From the NCBI GenBank assembly GCA_023430975.1, contig JAEYYB010000020.1:1-21144 (forward strand): 21,144 bases of DNA, read 5' to 3'. Within the stretch, counting starts at the first letter, position 1, and each line of letters begins with the position of its first letter. This DNA is from Bacillota bacterium (GTDB lineage Bacteria > Bacillota > Clostridia > Acetivibrionales > DSM-2933). The notes below the pieces were generated by a model, which worked only from the letters and a program-made list of their open reading frames with translations, made no database searches and had not been told where the DNA came from. Positions 1 to 7,705 of the stretch are shown piece after piece. The translations under genes and the position numbers were made by a program.

Positions 1-70
1 TTATAATCTTTTCTCCGTCAGCTTTTAGGCTCTACTGGCATCATTGAAATTGCATTCCTTTATTTAATAC

Positions 71-1109
71 TTAACCTGCTTTTTGTTGTGGTCTTTGGAT
101 GTCCTTAATCATCTTTTCTCCATCATATATTAATCCTTTTGTAAGCAATGTGTAGAACACCCTTATTAATCTACAGCTTATTGCCATTAGTGATTGCTTT
201 TTCTTCAGAGGATTTTCCACTCTGTTTGTATAGTATAAATGCAACTGCCTAAATTCAGGGTTCTTTGCGACCAATAGCATTACGCTTGAAACAATAACCT
301 TCGAAGCCTCTTTCTACCTCGCTTGCTTAGTGTTATTTTCCCTCTATGCTTTCCTGAACTGTTCTCCTTCAAGTTAAGTCCTGCAAGCTTTTGTATCTGA
401 TTGGAATTTTCAAATCTCCCTATATCTCCAACTTCAGCAATGAATCCTGCAACTGTTACAACTCCAATTCCCTTGATGTATAACAGTTCCTTAATATTGG
501 GAACCTGGAATAGTATCTCCTCTATCAGTTCCATAGTTGCTTCAAGCTTTTTAAGCGAGAAATCATATTTTTCTATTAAGCTTAACAGGTCATATTCTGC
601 TGATTTTAGGCCTTCTTTCACACCTACACTTACTTCTGCTGCTTTTACAAGGCTTATTGCATGCTTAGTTCCAACAGCTCTTTTTATCTGTTCTTTCCAC
701 ACGGCTACTATGCCTTCAATACCTTTTACAAGAACCCTCTCGGGTGTTGCAAAGTTCTTTAACGCTAACATTGCTCCTTTACCAGTCCAGTCTTTAAATA
801 CTGTCTTGAACTCTGGAAAGTATATTGAAAGCCATCTTTGTACTTTATTATCTATAACTGTTAGCTGCTTAACATACCGCTCCCGAGTTTCCATTTATAT
901 TCTTAACTCTGGATAAACCCCTTCTGGCATATATGGTTCGAGATATCTACCATCCTTAACCAACATTGTTATTGTCTTTGGGTCTTTACGGTCATTTTTA
1001 GTTGGACTGTTAAGGCTCTGGCATAGTGTAGTTCACTTCCTACATCAACTCCTATTACCATTGTTGATAAATCCATTTGCTTAAGTTTCTCATTTTGGTT
1101 ATACTTCAT
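71..1109 (-). pseudogene. Decayed IS110-family transposase (multiple lesions)
   Basis: Remnant of an IS110/IS116/IS902-type transposase, which normally has an N-terminal RuvC-like DEDD domain and a C-terminal Transposase_20 domain. Reading leftward, ATG at 1109 follows a good GGAGG site and gives a start like intact family members, with the first acidic motif VIGVDVGS. Around 1012-1022 the frame breaks: the reading after HYARA continues in another frame as SPTKNDRKDPKT, so roughly 70 codons that should carry the second acidic residue are missing. An in-frame TAA at 895-897 then interrupts the protein before METRER. The segment 894-280 (204 codons) holds the Transposase_20 region, with IKGIGVVTVAGF and the SSGKHRGKITLSKRGRK motif. 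At 280 a TAATG junction moves the last 69 codons (280-71) into the -1 frame; they still match the family's tail (QLHLYYTNRVENPLKK). With three separate lesions it cannot make an intact enzyme. The family is clear; the deletion size is inferred from usual lengths near 400 residues. Confidence 0.9.
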
Positions 1110-1240
1110 ATTAGATGCCTCCTGTTTTATTTGATTTGTGGTTACTTTGCGGGCAACTCACATTTCAAATTTTACAGCCTGGCATCCCTTTTTTCAAAGT
1201 GCATTTTATTTCATTACAGGAATGCTCTAAAGTAACATTT
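71..1240 (-). mobile_element. IS110-family insertion sequence remnant including upstream non-coding end
   Basis: The transposase remnant plus about 130 bases upstream of its ATG. IS110 elements lack typical terminal inverted repeats, so the ends cannot be read directly. In this family a non-coding end encodes a structured bridge (seeker) RNA; the segment 1110-1240 is where one would lie in the IS110 group. It contains an 8-bp inverted repeat (GTTACTTT at 1141-1148, AAAGTAAC at 1229-1236) and is less AT-rich than the DNA to its right, which fits element-derived sequence. The right boundary at about 1240 is inferred from that composition change; the left boundary is unknown and may lie beyond the window's start. 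Confidence 0.5.
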
Positions 1241-1419
1241 GATATACTTTTAAATAAAATAAGCTAATATATATATGTTATATCTCTTAGACTTTTTTTT
1301 CAATATAAATTATATACATTTCATAAACAAAATCACATTTTAATTTTAATATATCAGCTTTTTAAATAATATTTTATATAAATCATTTAATAATCAAAAT
1401 GACATAATAAACTATAACC

Positions 1420-1528
1420 TTCTATATGAAAAGTGAATAATCTTTTACATTTGTCTATCGCAAATACCGTTGAACCGTTCGTTATTTGCTATGACAAATT
1501 TAAGATTATTAACACTTTTCATATAGAA
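1420..1528 (+). repeat. Palindromic intergenic repeat, copy A
   Basis: First of three copies of an imperfect palindrome. The ends are a perfect 16-bp inverted repeat: TTCTATATGAAAAGTG at 1420-1435 and its complement at 1513-1528. The 97-base core (1426-1522) aligns without gaps to copies B and C; I count 13 differences from copy C (about 87% identity). Inside are further paired blocks, including CAAATA at 1461-1466 with TATTTG at 1483-1488. Copy A has the longest intact ends and the most divergent core. Its right end touches the parS palindrome directly. No open reading frame lies within it. Confidence 0.9.
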
Positions 1529-1562
1529 CTTAATAAATGTTTCACGTGAAACATTTATTAAG
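1529..1562. promoter_or_regulatory. parS: parS centromere site within a 34-bp perfect palindrome
   Basis: Positions 1538-1553 read TGTTTCACGTGAAACA, a perfect match to the bacterial parS consensus bound by ParB/Spo0J, which loads there as a CTP-dependent clamp and recruits SMC. The palindrome continues without a mismatch to 1529-1562, well beyond the 16-base core. It lies about 7.5 kb from dnaA, within the origin-proximal zone where parS sites cluster. No ParB gene is in this window; the ParB-like protein present is Noc, whose specificity residues predict a different site. Confidence 0.93.
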
Positions 1563-1611
1563 AAATGATTAAAATACAATTTATTATACAAATTGTACTT
1601 TAATCATTTCT
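1561..1611. repeat. Long AT-rich inverted repeat next to parS
   Basis: Arms of 22 bases (1561-1582 and 1590-1611) pair with a single A-C mismatch (1574 with 1598) around a 7-base loop. The left arm begins with the last two bases of the parS palindrome, so copy A, parS and this hairpin form three consecutive palindromes over 1420-1611. No U-rich run follows on either strand, so it does not look like an ordinary intrinsic terminator. Function unknown. Confidence 0.8.
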
Positions 1612-1919
1612 CAATGCTATATATTTTAAATCAATTTACGTTCTCTATATAAATTTAATCTATGTTTAGTTAATAACCATCTTATTATTTTTTAATTTTA
1701 AAATCTTTATTAATATTATAATTAAAAACACCTTTACAAACCTATCTATAGAACGCTCTAAAATCAATTAATTACTTAAAATCAAAGTTTTATGTTAACT
1801 TCCTAATTATTTTTCAAAAATATTATTATTAAATTAGAATATTATATAGCCCACTTCTCATATAATTTCTTAAAATAAATATAATTCTCTACCAAATAAT
1901 ATTATAAAGGAGTAATAAC
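1612..1919. other. AT-rich intergenic stretch without recognisable gene
   Basis: About 300 bases of very AT-rich DNA ahead of the small membrane-protein gene. I see no plausible coding frame, RNA gene or repeat in it. The only clear signal is the AAAGGAG ribosome binding site at 1906-1912 for the next gene. The stretch 1241-1419, between the IS remnant and copy A, is similarly AT-rich and featureless. A promoter for the next gene should lie here but no convincing -35/-10 pair stands out. Confidence 0.6.
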
Positions 1920-2189
1920 GTGTTAAAATCTATTATTACAACATTTATTTTAGTTTTTATCGCTGAATTAGGTGATAAAACACAACTTTCTACAATGATG
2001 CTTGCATCAAAGTCAGATTCTATTTGGCATGTATTTGTAGGTTCATCTATAGCACTAATATTATCTTCCTTATTAGGTGTTTTCGCAGGATCTTTATTAC
2101 ATAAGTATATTCCACTTTATTATATACAATTTCTTTCAGGTGGAGCTTTTATAATCATTGGAATTCTATTATTATCAGGTAAAATATAA
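1920..2189 (+). CDS. Half-size GDT1/TMEM165 (UPF0016) family membrane protein
   Basis: An 89-residue hydrophobic protein with about three membrane segments (roughly residues 2-14, 36-58 and 66-86). It carries the family motif ELGDKT at 16-21, whose acidic residues are thought to bind cation in the Mn2+/Ca2+ exporters of this family. Full-length members contain two such motifs in about 190-220 residues; this protein has only one, so it would have to act as a homodimer or with a second half-protein. None is adjacent. The start is GTG, chosen because AAAGGAG lies 7 bases upstream and the motif sits at the usual distance from the N terminus. It is isolated, faces gyrB, and ends in a shared terminator. 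Manganese export is inferred from the family. Confidence 0.8.
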   Translation: MLKSIITTFILVFIAELGDKTQLSTMMLASKSDSIWHVFVGSSIALILSSLLGVFAGSLLHKYIPLYYIQFLSGGAFIIIGILLLSGKI

Positions 2190-2216
2190 AAAGCCATTTA
2201 AGGCCTTTTATATTTT
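2181..2216. terminator. Bidirectional terminator between the UPF0016 gene and gyrB
   Basis: Arms 2181-2195 and 2202-2216 form a 15-bp stem with one mismatch and a 6-base loop, and are rich in A on the 5' side and T on the 3' side on either strand. It overlaps the stop codon of the upstream plus-strand gene and lies 20 bases past the gyrB stop on the minus strand, so it can end both convergent transcripts. Confidence 0.8.
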
Positions 2217-2235
2217 AAATATTATTATTTTTATA

Positions 2236-4194
2236 TTAGATATCAAGGTTAGTAACCATTCTTGCGTGATTTGTTATAAATTCCTTCCTTGGTTCAACCT
2301 TATCTCCCATTAGTATGGTGAATATCTCATCTGCTGCAACTGCATCTTCCAATTCAACTTTTAATATAGTTCTTTTTGATGGATCCATTGTTGTTTCCCA
2401 AAGCTGCTCAGGATTCATTTCACCTAAACCTTTATATCTTTGAATAGAGCAATCATCTCTTTTCCACTGTTTTTCTCCAATAAGTTTGTCAACTTCCTTC
2501 TCATTGTAAGCATAGAAGAACTCTTTTCCTTTTGAAACCTTAAATAATGGAGGCTGTGCTATATATATATGCCCGGCTTCAACAAGAGGCTTCATATACC
2601 TAAAGAAAAATGTGAGTAAAAGTGTTCTTATATGAGAACCATCTACGTCTGCATCTGCCATAATGATAATCTTATGATATCTTAATTTTGAAATATCAAA
2701 ATCATCACCTATGCTTGCACCTAAAGCAGTGACAACAGGAAGCAACTTTTCGTTCTCATAAACTTTATCTATTCTTGACTTTTCAACATTAAGCATTTTT
2801 CCCCAAAGAGGTAGTATAGCTTGGAATTTTCTATCCCTTCCCTGCTTTGCAGATCCTCCTGCGGAATCTCCTTCAACAATATATATTTCACATAGTGAAG
2901 CATCTTTCTCCTGACAATCCGCCAACTTTCCAGGTAAAGTAGTTGACTCCAATGCACTTTTTCTTCTTGTGAGTTCTCTGGCCTTTCTTGCTGCCTCACG
3001 TGCTCTTGCAGCAGTTATACATTTTTCTAAAATTATCTTTGAAACTGAAGGGTTTTCTTCAAGAAAGTCAGTTAACTTTTCATTAACTACATTTTCTACA
3101 AGACTCCTCATTTCACTGTTACCCAATTTTGTTTTTGTTTGTCCTTCAAATTGAGGCTCCTGTATTTTTACACTTATAACAGCTGTCATACCTTCTCTTA
3201 TATCTTCACCCTGTAAATTCTTATCATTCTCTTTTATGAAATTATATTTTCTTGCATAATCGTTAAATACTTTTGTTATAGCAGTTTTAAAACCAGTTAA
3301 ATGCGTTCCTCCTTCAGTAGTTGCAATATTATTTGCAAAACTGAATATATTTTCAATGTATGAATCATTAAATTGTAGAGCAATTTCTACAATAGACCCT
3401 TCTTTATGTCCTTCAATATATATTGGGTTTTTAAACAGCACTTCCTTATGTCTGTTATTGTATTCAACAAATGATATTATACCGCCTTCGTAATGAAGGA
3501 CCTTTTCCACTCTTTCTTCAGGTCTTTCATCTATTAATCTAATAGTTATATTTTTATTTAAGAATGCCAATTCTCTGAATCTATTTAATAATATATTATA
3601 ATCGAAAACCAGTTCATCAAATATCTCCGGATCCGGTTTAAATGTGGTTTTAGTTCCTGTAGTATCTTTAGTACCTACTATTTCCAATTCAGAAACAACT
3701 TTTCCTCTTTCATACCTTTGTTTATATATATTTCCATCTCTAGCTACTTGAACTTCTAAATACTCAGAAAGAGCGTTTACAACAGATGCACCAACACCAT
3801 GCAATCCTCCAGAAACTGAATATCCCTCTCCGCCAAACTTTCCGCCTGCATGCAAAATTGTATGGACTACTTCAACTGTAGGTATACCCATTTTGGGATG
3901 TATGCCTATTGGTATTCCTCTCCCATTATCTATGTTTGTAATAGAGTTGTCTTTATTTATTATTATTGTAATTTCAGAACAATAACCTGCTAATGCCTCA
4001 TCAATACTATTATCAACTATTTCATAAACCAAGTGATGAAGACCTCTACTAGAAGTACTTCCAATATACATACCCGGTCTTTTTCTTACCGCTTCCAGTC
4101 CTTCCAAAACCTGTATTTGATTTTCATCATAAGCAGCTCTATTATGCTCTTTCTCTATATTTTCTTCTTCAAGTACCTTATCCTCTTCTTGCAT
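2236..4194 (-). CDS. gyrB: DNA gyrase subunit B
   Basis: ATPase subunit of the A2B2 gyrase that introduces negative supercoils into DNA. The protein is 652 residues from ATG 4194. Domains in order: GHKL ATPase with DNSIDEA at about 61-67, DNGRGIP near 89 and the GGLHGVG lid near 129-135; a transducer domain; TOPRIM with EGDSAGG at 441-447, PLWGKMLNVEK at 462-472 and DADVDGSHIR from 514 for the catalytic Mg2+; and the C-terminal QRYKGLGEMNP segment that meets GyrA. A GTG at 4206 opens the frame four codons earlier, but GGAGG lies between the two and sits 5 bases before the ATG, so ATG is preferred. About 20 charged residues precede the conserved QVLEGLEAVRKRPGMYIG block. It lies 44 bases after remB and probably shares its transcript. 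GyrA is encoded about 14 kb away on the other side of the origin. Confidence 0.98.
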   Translation of the reverse strand: MQEEDKVLEEENIEKEHNRAAYDENQIQVLEGLEAVRKRPGMYIGSTSSRGLHHLVYEIVDNSIDEALAGYCSEITIIINKDNSITNIDNGRGIPIGIHPKMGIPTVEVVHTILHAGGKFGGEGYSVSGGLHGVGASVVNALSEYLEVQVARDGNIYKQRYERGKVVSELEIVGTKDTTGTKTTFKPDPEIFDELVFDYNILLNRFRELAFLNKNITIRLIDERPEERVEKVLHYEGGIISFVEYNNRHKEVLFKNPIYIEGHKEGSIVEIALQFNDSYIENIFSFANNIATTEGGTHLTGFKTAITKVFNDYARKYNFIKENDKNLQGEDIREGMTAVISVKIQEPQFEGQTKTKLGNSEMRSLVENVVNEKLTDFLEENPSVSKIILEKCITAARAREAARKARELTRRKSALESTTLPGKLADCQEKDASLCEIYIVEGDSAGGSAKQGRDRKFQAILPLWGKMLNVEKSRIDKVYENEKLLPVVTALGASIGDDFDISKLRYHKIIIMADADVDGSHIRTLLLTFFFRYMKPLVEAGHIYIAQPPLFKVSKGKEFFYAYNEKEVDKLIGEKQWKRDDCSIQRYKGLGEMNPEQLWETTMDPSKRTILKVELEDAVAADEIFTILMGDKVEPRKEFITNHARMVTNLDI

Positions 4195-4238
4195 CTTTTC
4201 CTCCACACTCTATATTAAAATTATTAATCCCTTAGTTT

Positions 4239-4508
4239 TTATATGTTTGATATATCATTTATATATCCTGAACGTTTTTGTAAAGTTACTGATGAAATTG
4301 GAGAAAGATATATCTTACTTTTTTTATCAAACTCTGTAATAATAAAAGTCTTTGGGAGATCTTGGGATATACTTTCTATAAAACCCTCTTCCTCCGCTAT
4401 TTTTAAAAAATCTTTAGAATCCTTTGATATAGTAGTAGTTTCAATGTCCATTATAGCAATTATATTTTTTAATGGAAGCACTACATCTCCTCCAATGTGT
4501 AAAAACAT
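4239..4508 (-). CDS. remB: RemB-like extracellular matrix regulator (DUF370)
   Basis: Small 89-residue protein matching the RemB/YaaB (DUF370) family: it starts MFLHIGGDVVLPLKNIIAIMD and keeps the family position between recF and gyrB. In Bacillus subtilis RemB supports biofilm matrix gene expression and is a paralogue of the DNA-binding protein RemA; the exact activity of clostridial members is not established. AGGAGG ends 7 bases before the ATG, giving a secure start. It begins 247 bases after the recF stop, a gap large enough for its own promoter, and runs into gyrB. No lesion or unusual composition is seen. Confidence 0.85.
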   Translation of the reverse strand: MFLHIGGDVVLPLKNIIAIMDIETTTISKDSKDFLKIAEEEGFIESISQDLPKTFIITEFDKKSKIYLSPISSVTLQKRSGYINDISNI

Positions 4509-4675
4509 TCTCTTTCCTCCTGATTTAAGGATTTAATTGTATATTCATTTTTTATACTTTTGTATAGGCATGATTGAAATATTACTTACCGTTTCGAGGG
4601 TATGTTCACGAGTTAAGTTAACACTAAAGGGAAATTATACGTTAAGTTATATTTTTAACATGCCATATCTTATAT

Positions 4676-4704
4676 ATTTTATATTAAGTATAAACAAAGT
4701 GCAA
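4676..4704 (-). promoter_or_regulatory. Candidate promoter for remB-gyrB
   Basis: On the minus strand TTGCAC (4699-4704), a 17-base spacer and TAAAAT (4676-4681) resemble a sigma-A promoter in the recF-remB gap. The implied leader is about 160 bases. AT-rich DNA makes chance matches common. Confidence 0.35.
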
Positions 4705-4755
4705 ATTCGTTTTATAAAAAATTATTAAAAAATACCATCTTAATAATTATTATTA

Positions 4756-5877
4756 TCATTGCTCTTCTTTATTGTTAACAATTTTACCATTTTCTATTTT
4801 AATAAAACATGCATCCTTATCAATACCTTTTATAAATTCATTCTTATCTGTGCATGTTATAAAGGTTTGTATATTTTTTATATTCTCTATCAGATACTCT
4901 CTTCTCTTAGAATCAAGCTCTGACATTACGTCATCTAAAAGCAATATAGGATATTCTCCACTACTTTTTTTTACAATTTCCAACTCTGACAGCTTCAGCG
5001 ATAATATAGCTGTACGTTGCTGTCCCTGGGACCCATAATGTTTTAGGCTTATACCGTTTACCAATATATCCAGATCATCTCTTTGTGGTCCTATAAGAGT
5101 AGTACCTTTTTGAATTTCCTTACTTCTTTCTGCTTCAAGTTTCTTTATAAAAACATTTTTTATATCATTATTTCCAATATCAAACTTTATTGAGGAAATA
5201 TATTTTATTTCAAGTTTTTCTTTTGAATTAGTTATGCTGCTATGGTATTTATCAGCTATTTTATATAAATCTTCGATAAATTTTAGTCTTTCTGTAATTA
5301 TTCTTGAACCTGTATCAGCAAGGCTTTGATTCCATACATCCAGGGTACTTGTATTTTCTTTTCTTAAAAAAATTTCTTTAAGAAGGTAGTTCCTCTGATT
5401 TAATATTTTTATATACTGCTGCAAGTTATAAAAATATGATGGTTTTAGTTGACTTAATGCTATATCTATAAATCTTCTTCTTTCTGATGGACCTTCCTTA
5501 ATTATTTGTAGGTCCTCAGGTGAAAACATTACAGAATTTAACTGCCCCATTAAATTACCAATTTTTTTAATAGGAATATCATTTATCAAAATACTCTTTT
5601 TTTCTTTTATGCTATAATTTATTTCAATGCTATTGTCTTTTCTTTCTTCCTTGCTAAATAATACTTTTACAAAATATTTTTCATCCCCATATCTTATAAG
5701 CTCATTATCTTTATTAGTCCTATGAGATCTACCAGTTGTGCATAAATAGATAGCTTCTAAAATATTAGTCTTTCCCTGAGCATTATTTCCATAAATAATA
5801 TTAAAGCCATTATTAAAACTGGCTTCTAAAAAACTATAGTTTCTATAATTCTTTAAAAACATTCTATCTATATACAA
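4756..5877 (-). CDS. recF: DNA replication and repair protein RecF
   Basis: SMC-like ATPase that works with RecO and RecR to load RecA at gapped DNA and stalled forks. The 373-residue length is normal. The N terminus MYIDRMFLKNYRNY matches the family; Walker A GNNAQGKT lies at 30-37; IGPQRDD, the SQGQQR signature and Walker B LLLDDVMSELD (around 312-322) follow in the expected order. The start is TTG at 5877, chosen because the N-terminal strand KNYRNY needs it and GGGGGT lies just upstream; the next ATG (residue 6) would cut into the first strand. The weak start may keep RecF levels low. The gene begins 13 bases after yaaA, in the dnaN-yaaA-recF operon. Confidence 0.97.
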   Translation of the reverse strand: MYIDRMFLKNYRNYSFLEASFNNGFNIIYGNNAQGKTNILEAIYLCTTGRSHRTNKDNELIRYGDEKYFVKVLFSKEERKDNSIEINYSIKEKKSILINDIPIKKIGNLMGQLNSVMFSPEDLQIIKEGPSERRRFIDIALSQLKPSYFYNLQQYIKILNQRNYLLKEIFLRKENTSTLDVWNQSLADTGSRIITERLKFIEDLYKIADKYHSSITNSKEKLEIKYISSIKFDIGNNDIKNVFIKKLEAERSKEIQKGTTLIGPQRDDLDILVNGISLKHYGSQGQQRTAILSLKLSELEIVKKSSGEYPILLLDDVMSELDSKRREYLIENIKNIQTFITCTDKNEFIKGIDKDACFIKIENGKIVNNKEEQ

Positions 5878-5890
5878 ATTGACCCCCGGC

Positions 5891-6097
5891 CTATTCTATT
5901 ATAAACTTTTTTTCGTCAACTTCAATAATATCTCCCGGTCTTAATTTTTTACCTCTTCTTATCTCTACTTCTCCGTTTACAGTTACATATCCATTATAAA
6001 TTATTTCCTTTGCATCTGCTCCTGAGCCAACTATACTTATCCATTTTAAGAATTGATCCAGCTTAATAAACTCAGTATCTATTTTTACTTTCTCCAT
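5891..6097 (-). CDS. yaaA: S4-domain RNA-binding protein YaaA/RlbA
   Basis: A 68-residue protein that is essentially one S4 RNA-binding domain: FIKLDQFLKWISIVGSGADAK followed by NGYVTVNGEVEIRRGKKLRPGD. Members between dnaN and recF in Firmicutes are known as YaaA or RlbA and have been linked to large-subunit ribosome assembly. The frame is open from GTG 6106, but AGAAGG overlaps that codon and is well spaced (8 bases) from ATG 6097, so ATG is the start. It sits 31 bases after dnaN and 13 before recF, so co-transcription is expected. No unusual feature. Confidence 0.92.
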   Translation of the reverse strand: MEKVKIDTEFIKLDQFLKWISIVGSGADAKEIIYNGYVTVNGEVEIRRGKKLRPGDIIEVDEKKFIIE

Positions 6098-6128
6098 TTT
6101 ACGCACCTTCTTTAGAAAATTGCCTTAC

Positions 6129-7235
6129 TTATACTTCCCTATTCATTCTAACAGGTAAAACCATATAAGCAAACTCTCCACCACTTATTGGAAATATTGT
6201 ACTTGGACCTATTTCAGAGGTAAAAACGATTTTTATTCTTTCTTCATCAATTGCCTTTAATGCCTCTATAAAGTACCTTGGATTAAAACCTATTTCCATC
6301 TTTCTTCCAGTCATTTCAACTCTAATCTCTTCTCTTACCGTACCTAATTCAGTACTTGATGATAATATTATTTTTTCATCCTCTATATCAAACCTAAGTG
6401 GGTACTTTTTTTCCTCGTTTGATATCAGGGATGCTCTTTCCAAGCTGCTTAAAAATTCCTTTTTTTCAACTATAACCTCTGTATCATAATCTGAAGGTAT
6501 AATACTTTTATAATCCAAATACTCACCTTCTATTATTCTAGATAATATTTTAACATTATTTAGATCAAATAGAACATGATTTTTTGAACTTATAATTTTC
6601 ATTTCTTCATCTTCAGGCTGTAATATTTTAACAATTTCATTCATTGTTTTACCTGGTACTATAACTTTTATTAAGCTAAATTCTTCTTCTGATACCCTTT
6701 TTCTCTGTGCCATTCTAAAGCCATCTATAGCGACAAAGTCAAGTTCTTTTCCATTGGATTCTATTAGTATTCCTTTTAATACAGGTCTGTTATCGTCAAA
6801 TCCAACTGCAAATATTGTTTGTCTAATCATATCACGTAATATATTCTGAGTAGTAACAAACATATTTTCGTTTTCTATCATTTGAAGTTCGGGATATCCC
6901 TCCGATGGAATGCCTTTAATCTCGAAATGCGAATTTTCACATTCTATTATGACCTTTCCATTATCCTTTACCTCAATCAGAACTTCTGAATCAGGAAGCT
7001 TTCTTACTATGTCTCCCAGCATCTTTGAGTTTATTACTATTGAACCTTCTCTTCTTATATCTGCTTCTATTGTACACTCTATTCCAATTTCCAGGTCATT
7101 ACCCGTCAACTTGAAATTATTTGCTGCCTTTATCAGTATACCTTCGAGTATTTGCATGGTACTTTTTGCAGATACGGCCTTCTGTACAATATTTATACCT
7201 TCAAGTAATTTTTCCTTCGAACAAATAACTTTCAT
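6129..7235 (-). CDS. dnaN: DNA polymerase III beta subunit (sliding clamp)
   Basis: Ring-shaped homodimer that tethers the replicative polymerase to DNA and serves as a platform for repair enzymes. The 368 residues match the family's three-domain length. Recognisable blocks include the N-terminal MKVICSKEKLLEGINIVQKAV, VDGFRMA-type FVAIDGFRMAQR near the middle, and a C terminus ending GGEFAYMVLPVRMN, which forms the clamp's hydrophobic pocket edge. AAGGAGG is placed 8-9 bases before ATG 7235. It is first in dnaN-yaaA-recF and is separated from dnaA by 470 bases with a terminator and DnaA boxes, so it probably has its own promoter rather than relying on the dnaA transcript. Confidence 0.98.
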   Translation of the reverse strand: MKVICSKEKLLEGINIVQKAVSAKSTMQILEGILIKAANNFKLTGNDLEIGIECTIEADIRREGSIVINSKMLGDIVRKLPDSEVLIEVKDNGKVIIECENSHFEIKGIPSEGYPELQMIENENMFVTTQNILRDMIRQTIFAVGFDDNRPVLKGILIESNGKELDFVAIDGFRMAQRKRVSEEEFSLIKVIVPGKTMNEIVKILQPEDEEMKIISSKNHVLFDLNNVKILSRIIEGEYLDYKSIIPSDYDTEVIVEKKEFLSSLERASLISNEEKKYPLRFDIEDEKIILSSSTELGTVREEIRVEMTGRKMEIGFNPRYFIEALKAIDEERIKIVFTSEIGPSTIFPISGGEFAYMVLPVRMNREV

Positions 7236-7375
7236 CCAAGTTCCTCCTTTATAATAATTAATAATTTTTTAGTAATAATAATAATAAGTGCTGTTGATTT
7301 TGTTAATAACCTATACAAAGCGGATTATTTACCATGTTTAAGATTGTTAATTAATTGTTGATATCTGTTATTAAA

Positions 7376-7458
7376 TTATCAACAATATAAAGCTAATTTT
7401 TAACATTATAATTTGTCCACAATAACTTATACCCATATACACAATTTATGTTGATAAA
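7376..7458. other. DnaA-box cluster in the dnaN-dnaA spacer (part of a bipartite oriC)
   Basis: Four near-consensus 9-mers (consensus TTATNCACA), each with one mismatch: TTATCAACA 7376-7384 (+), TTGTCCACA 7413-7421 (+), ATATACACA 7435-7443 (+), and TTATCAACA read on the minus strand at 7450-7458. They lie in very AT-rich DNA downstream of dnaA. Firmicutes origins commonly have boxes both upstream and downstream of dnaA, with unwinding on the downstream side. No perfect box is present here. Confidence 0.6.
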
Positions 7459-7493
7459 ATTTAAATCTAACTTTAAATTAATTTCTATATTAA

Positions 7494-7527
7494 AAAATAA
7501 GATTACCATTAAAGGTAATTTTATTTT
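7494..7527. terminator. Terminator after dnaA
   Basis: Arms 7494-7507 and 7514-7527 form a 14-bp stem with one G-T pair and a 6-base loop. On the minus strand it is followed by a U-rich run, placing it about 180 bases past the dnaA stop and before dnaN. It is nearly symmetric and could act in both directions. The remaining spacer 7528-7705 shows nothing else. Confidence 0.65.
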
Positions 7528-7705
7528 TAAGTAATTCTTATTAAGTATAGTTATATGTTTTGCAATAATCATTTTACATTTTTAATTATTGAAAAACATT
7601 TTCTTTTATTCATATGTTGCCAAATATTCATTTTTATAATGCAAATGCAGACGATTAAACTTCATTTCATCATTTAAAATCTTTTTCGTAATATATATAA
7701 AAACC

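Noticed and set aside
1..30. Stretch resembling the DGEKMI tail of the nearby transposase
   Set aside because: On the minus strand ADGEKII can be read, but only about ten codons follow a stop and the match is too short to call a second IS copy.
401..916. Plus-strand open frame of 171 codons across the transposase remnant
   Set aside because: It is antisense to the clearly recognisable IS110 C-terminal domain and has no ribosome binding site or family resemblance.
1420..1611. CRISPR array
   Set aside because: The repeated structures are adjacent palindromes of different sequence, not identical direct repeats separated by unique spacers.
2811..2850. Tryptophan in the GyrB motif PLWGK, where E. 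coli has lysine, as a resistance change
   Set aside because: To my recollection PLWGK is common in clostridial GyrB, so it is a lineage feature rather than an acquired change.
4537..4728. Plus-strand 63-codon frame in the recF-remB gap
   Set aside because: No ribosome binding site, no homology recognised, and opposite to the operon; the gap is better explained as a promoter region.
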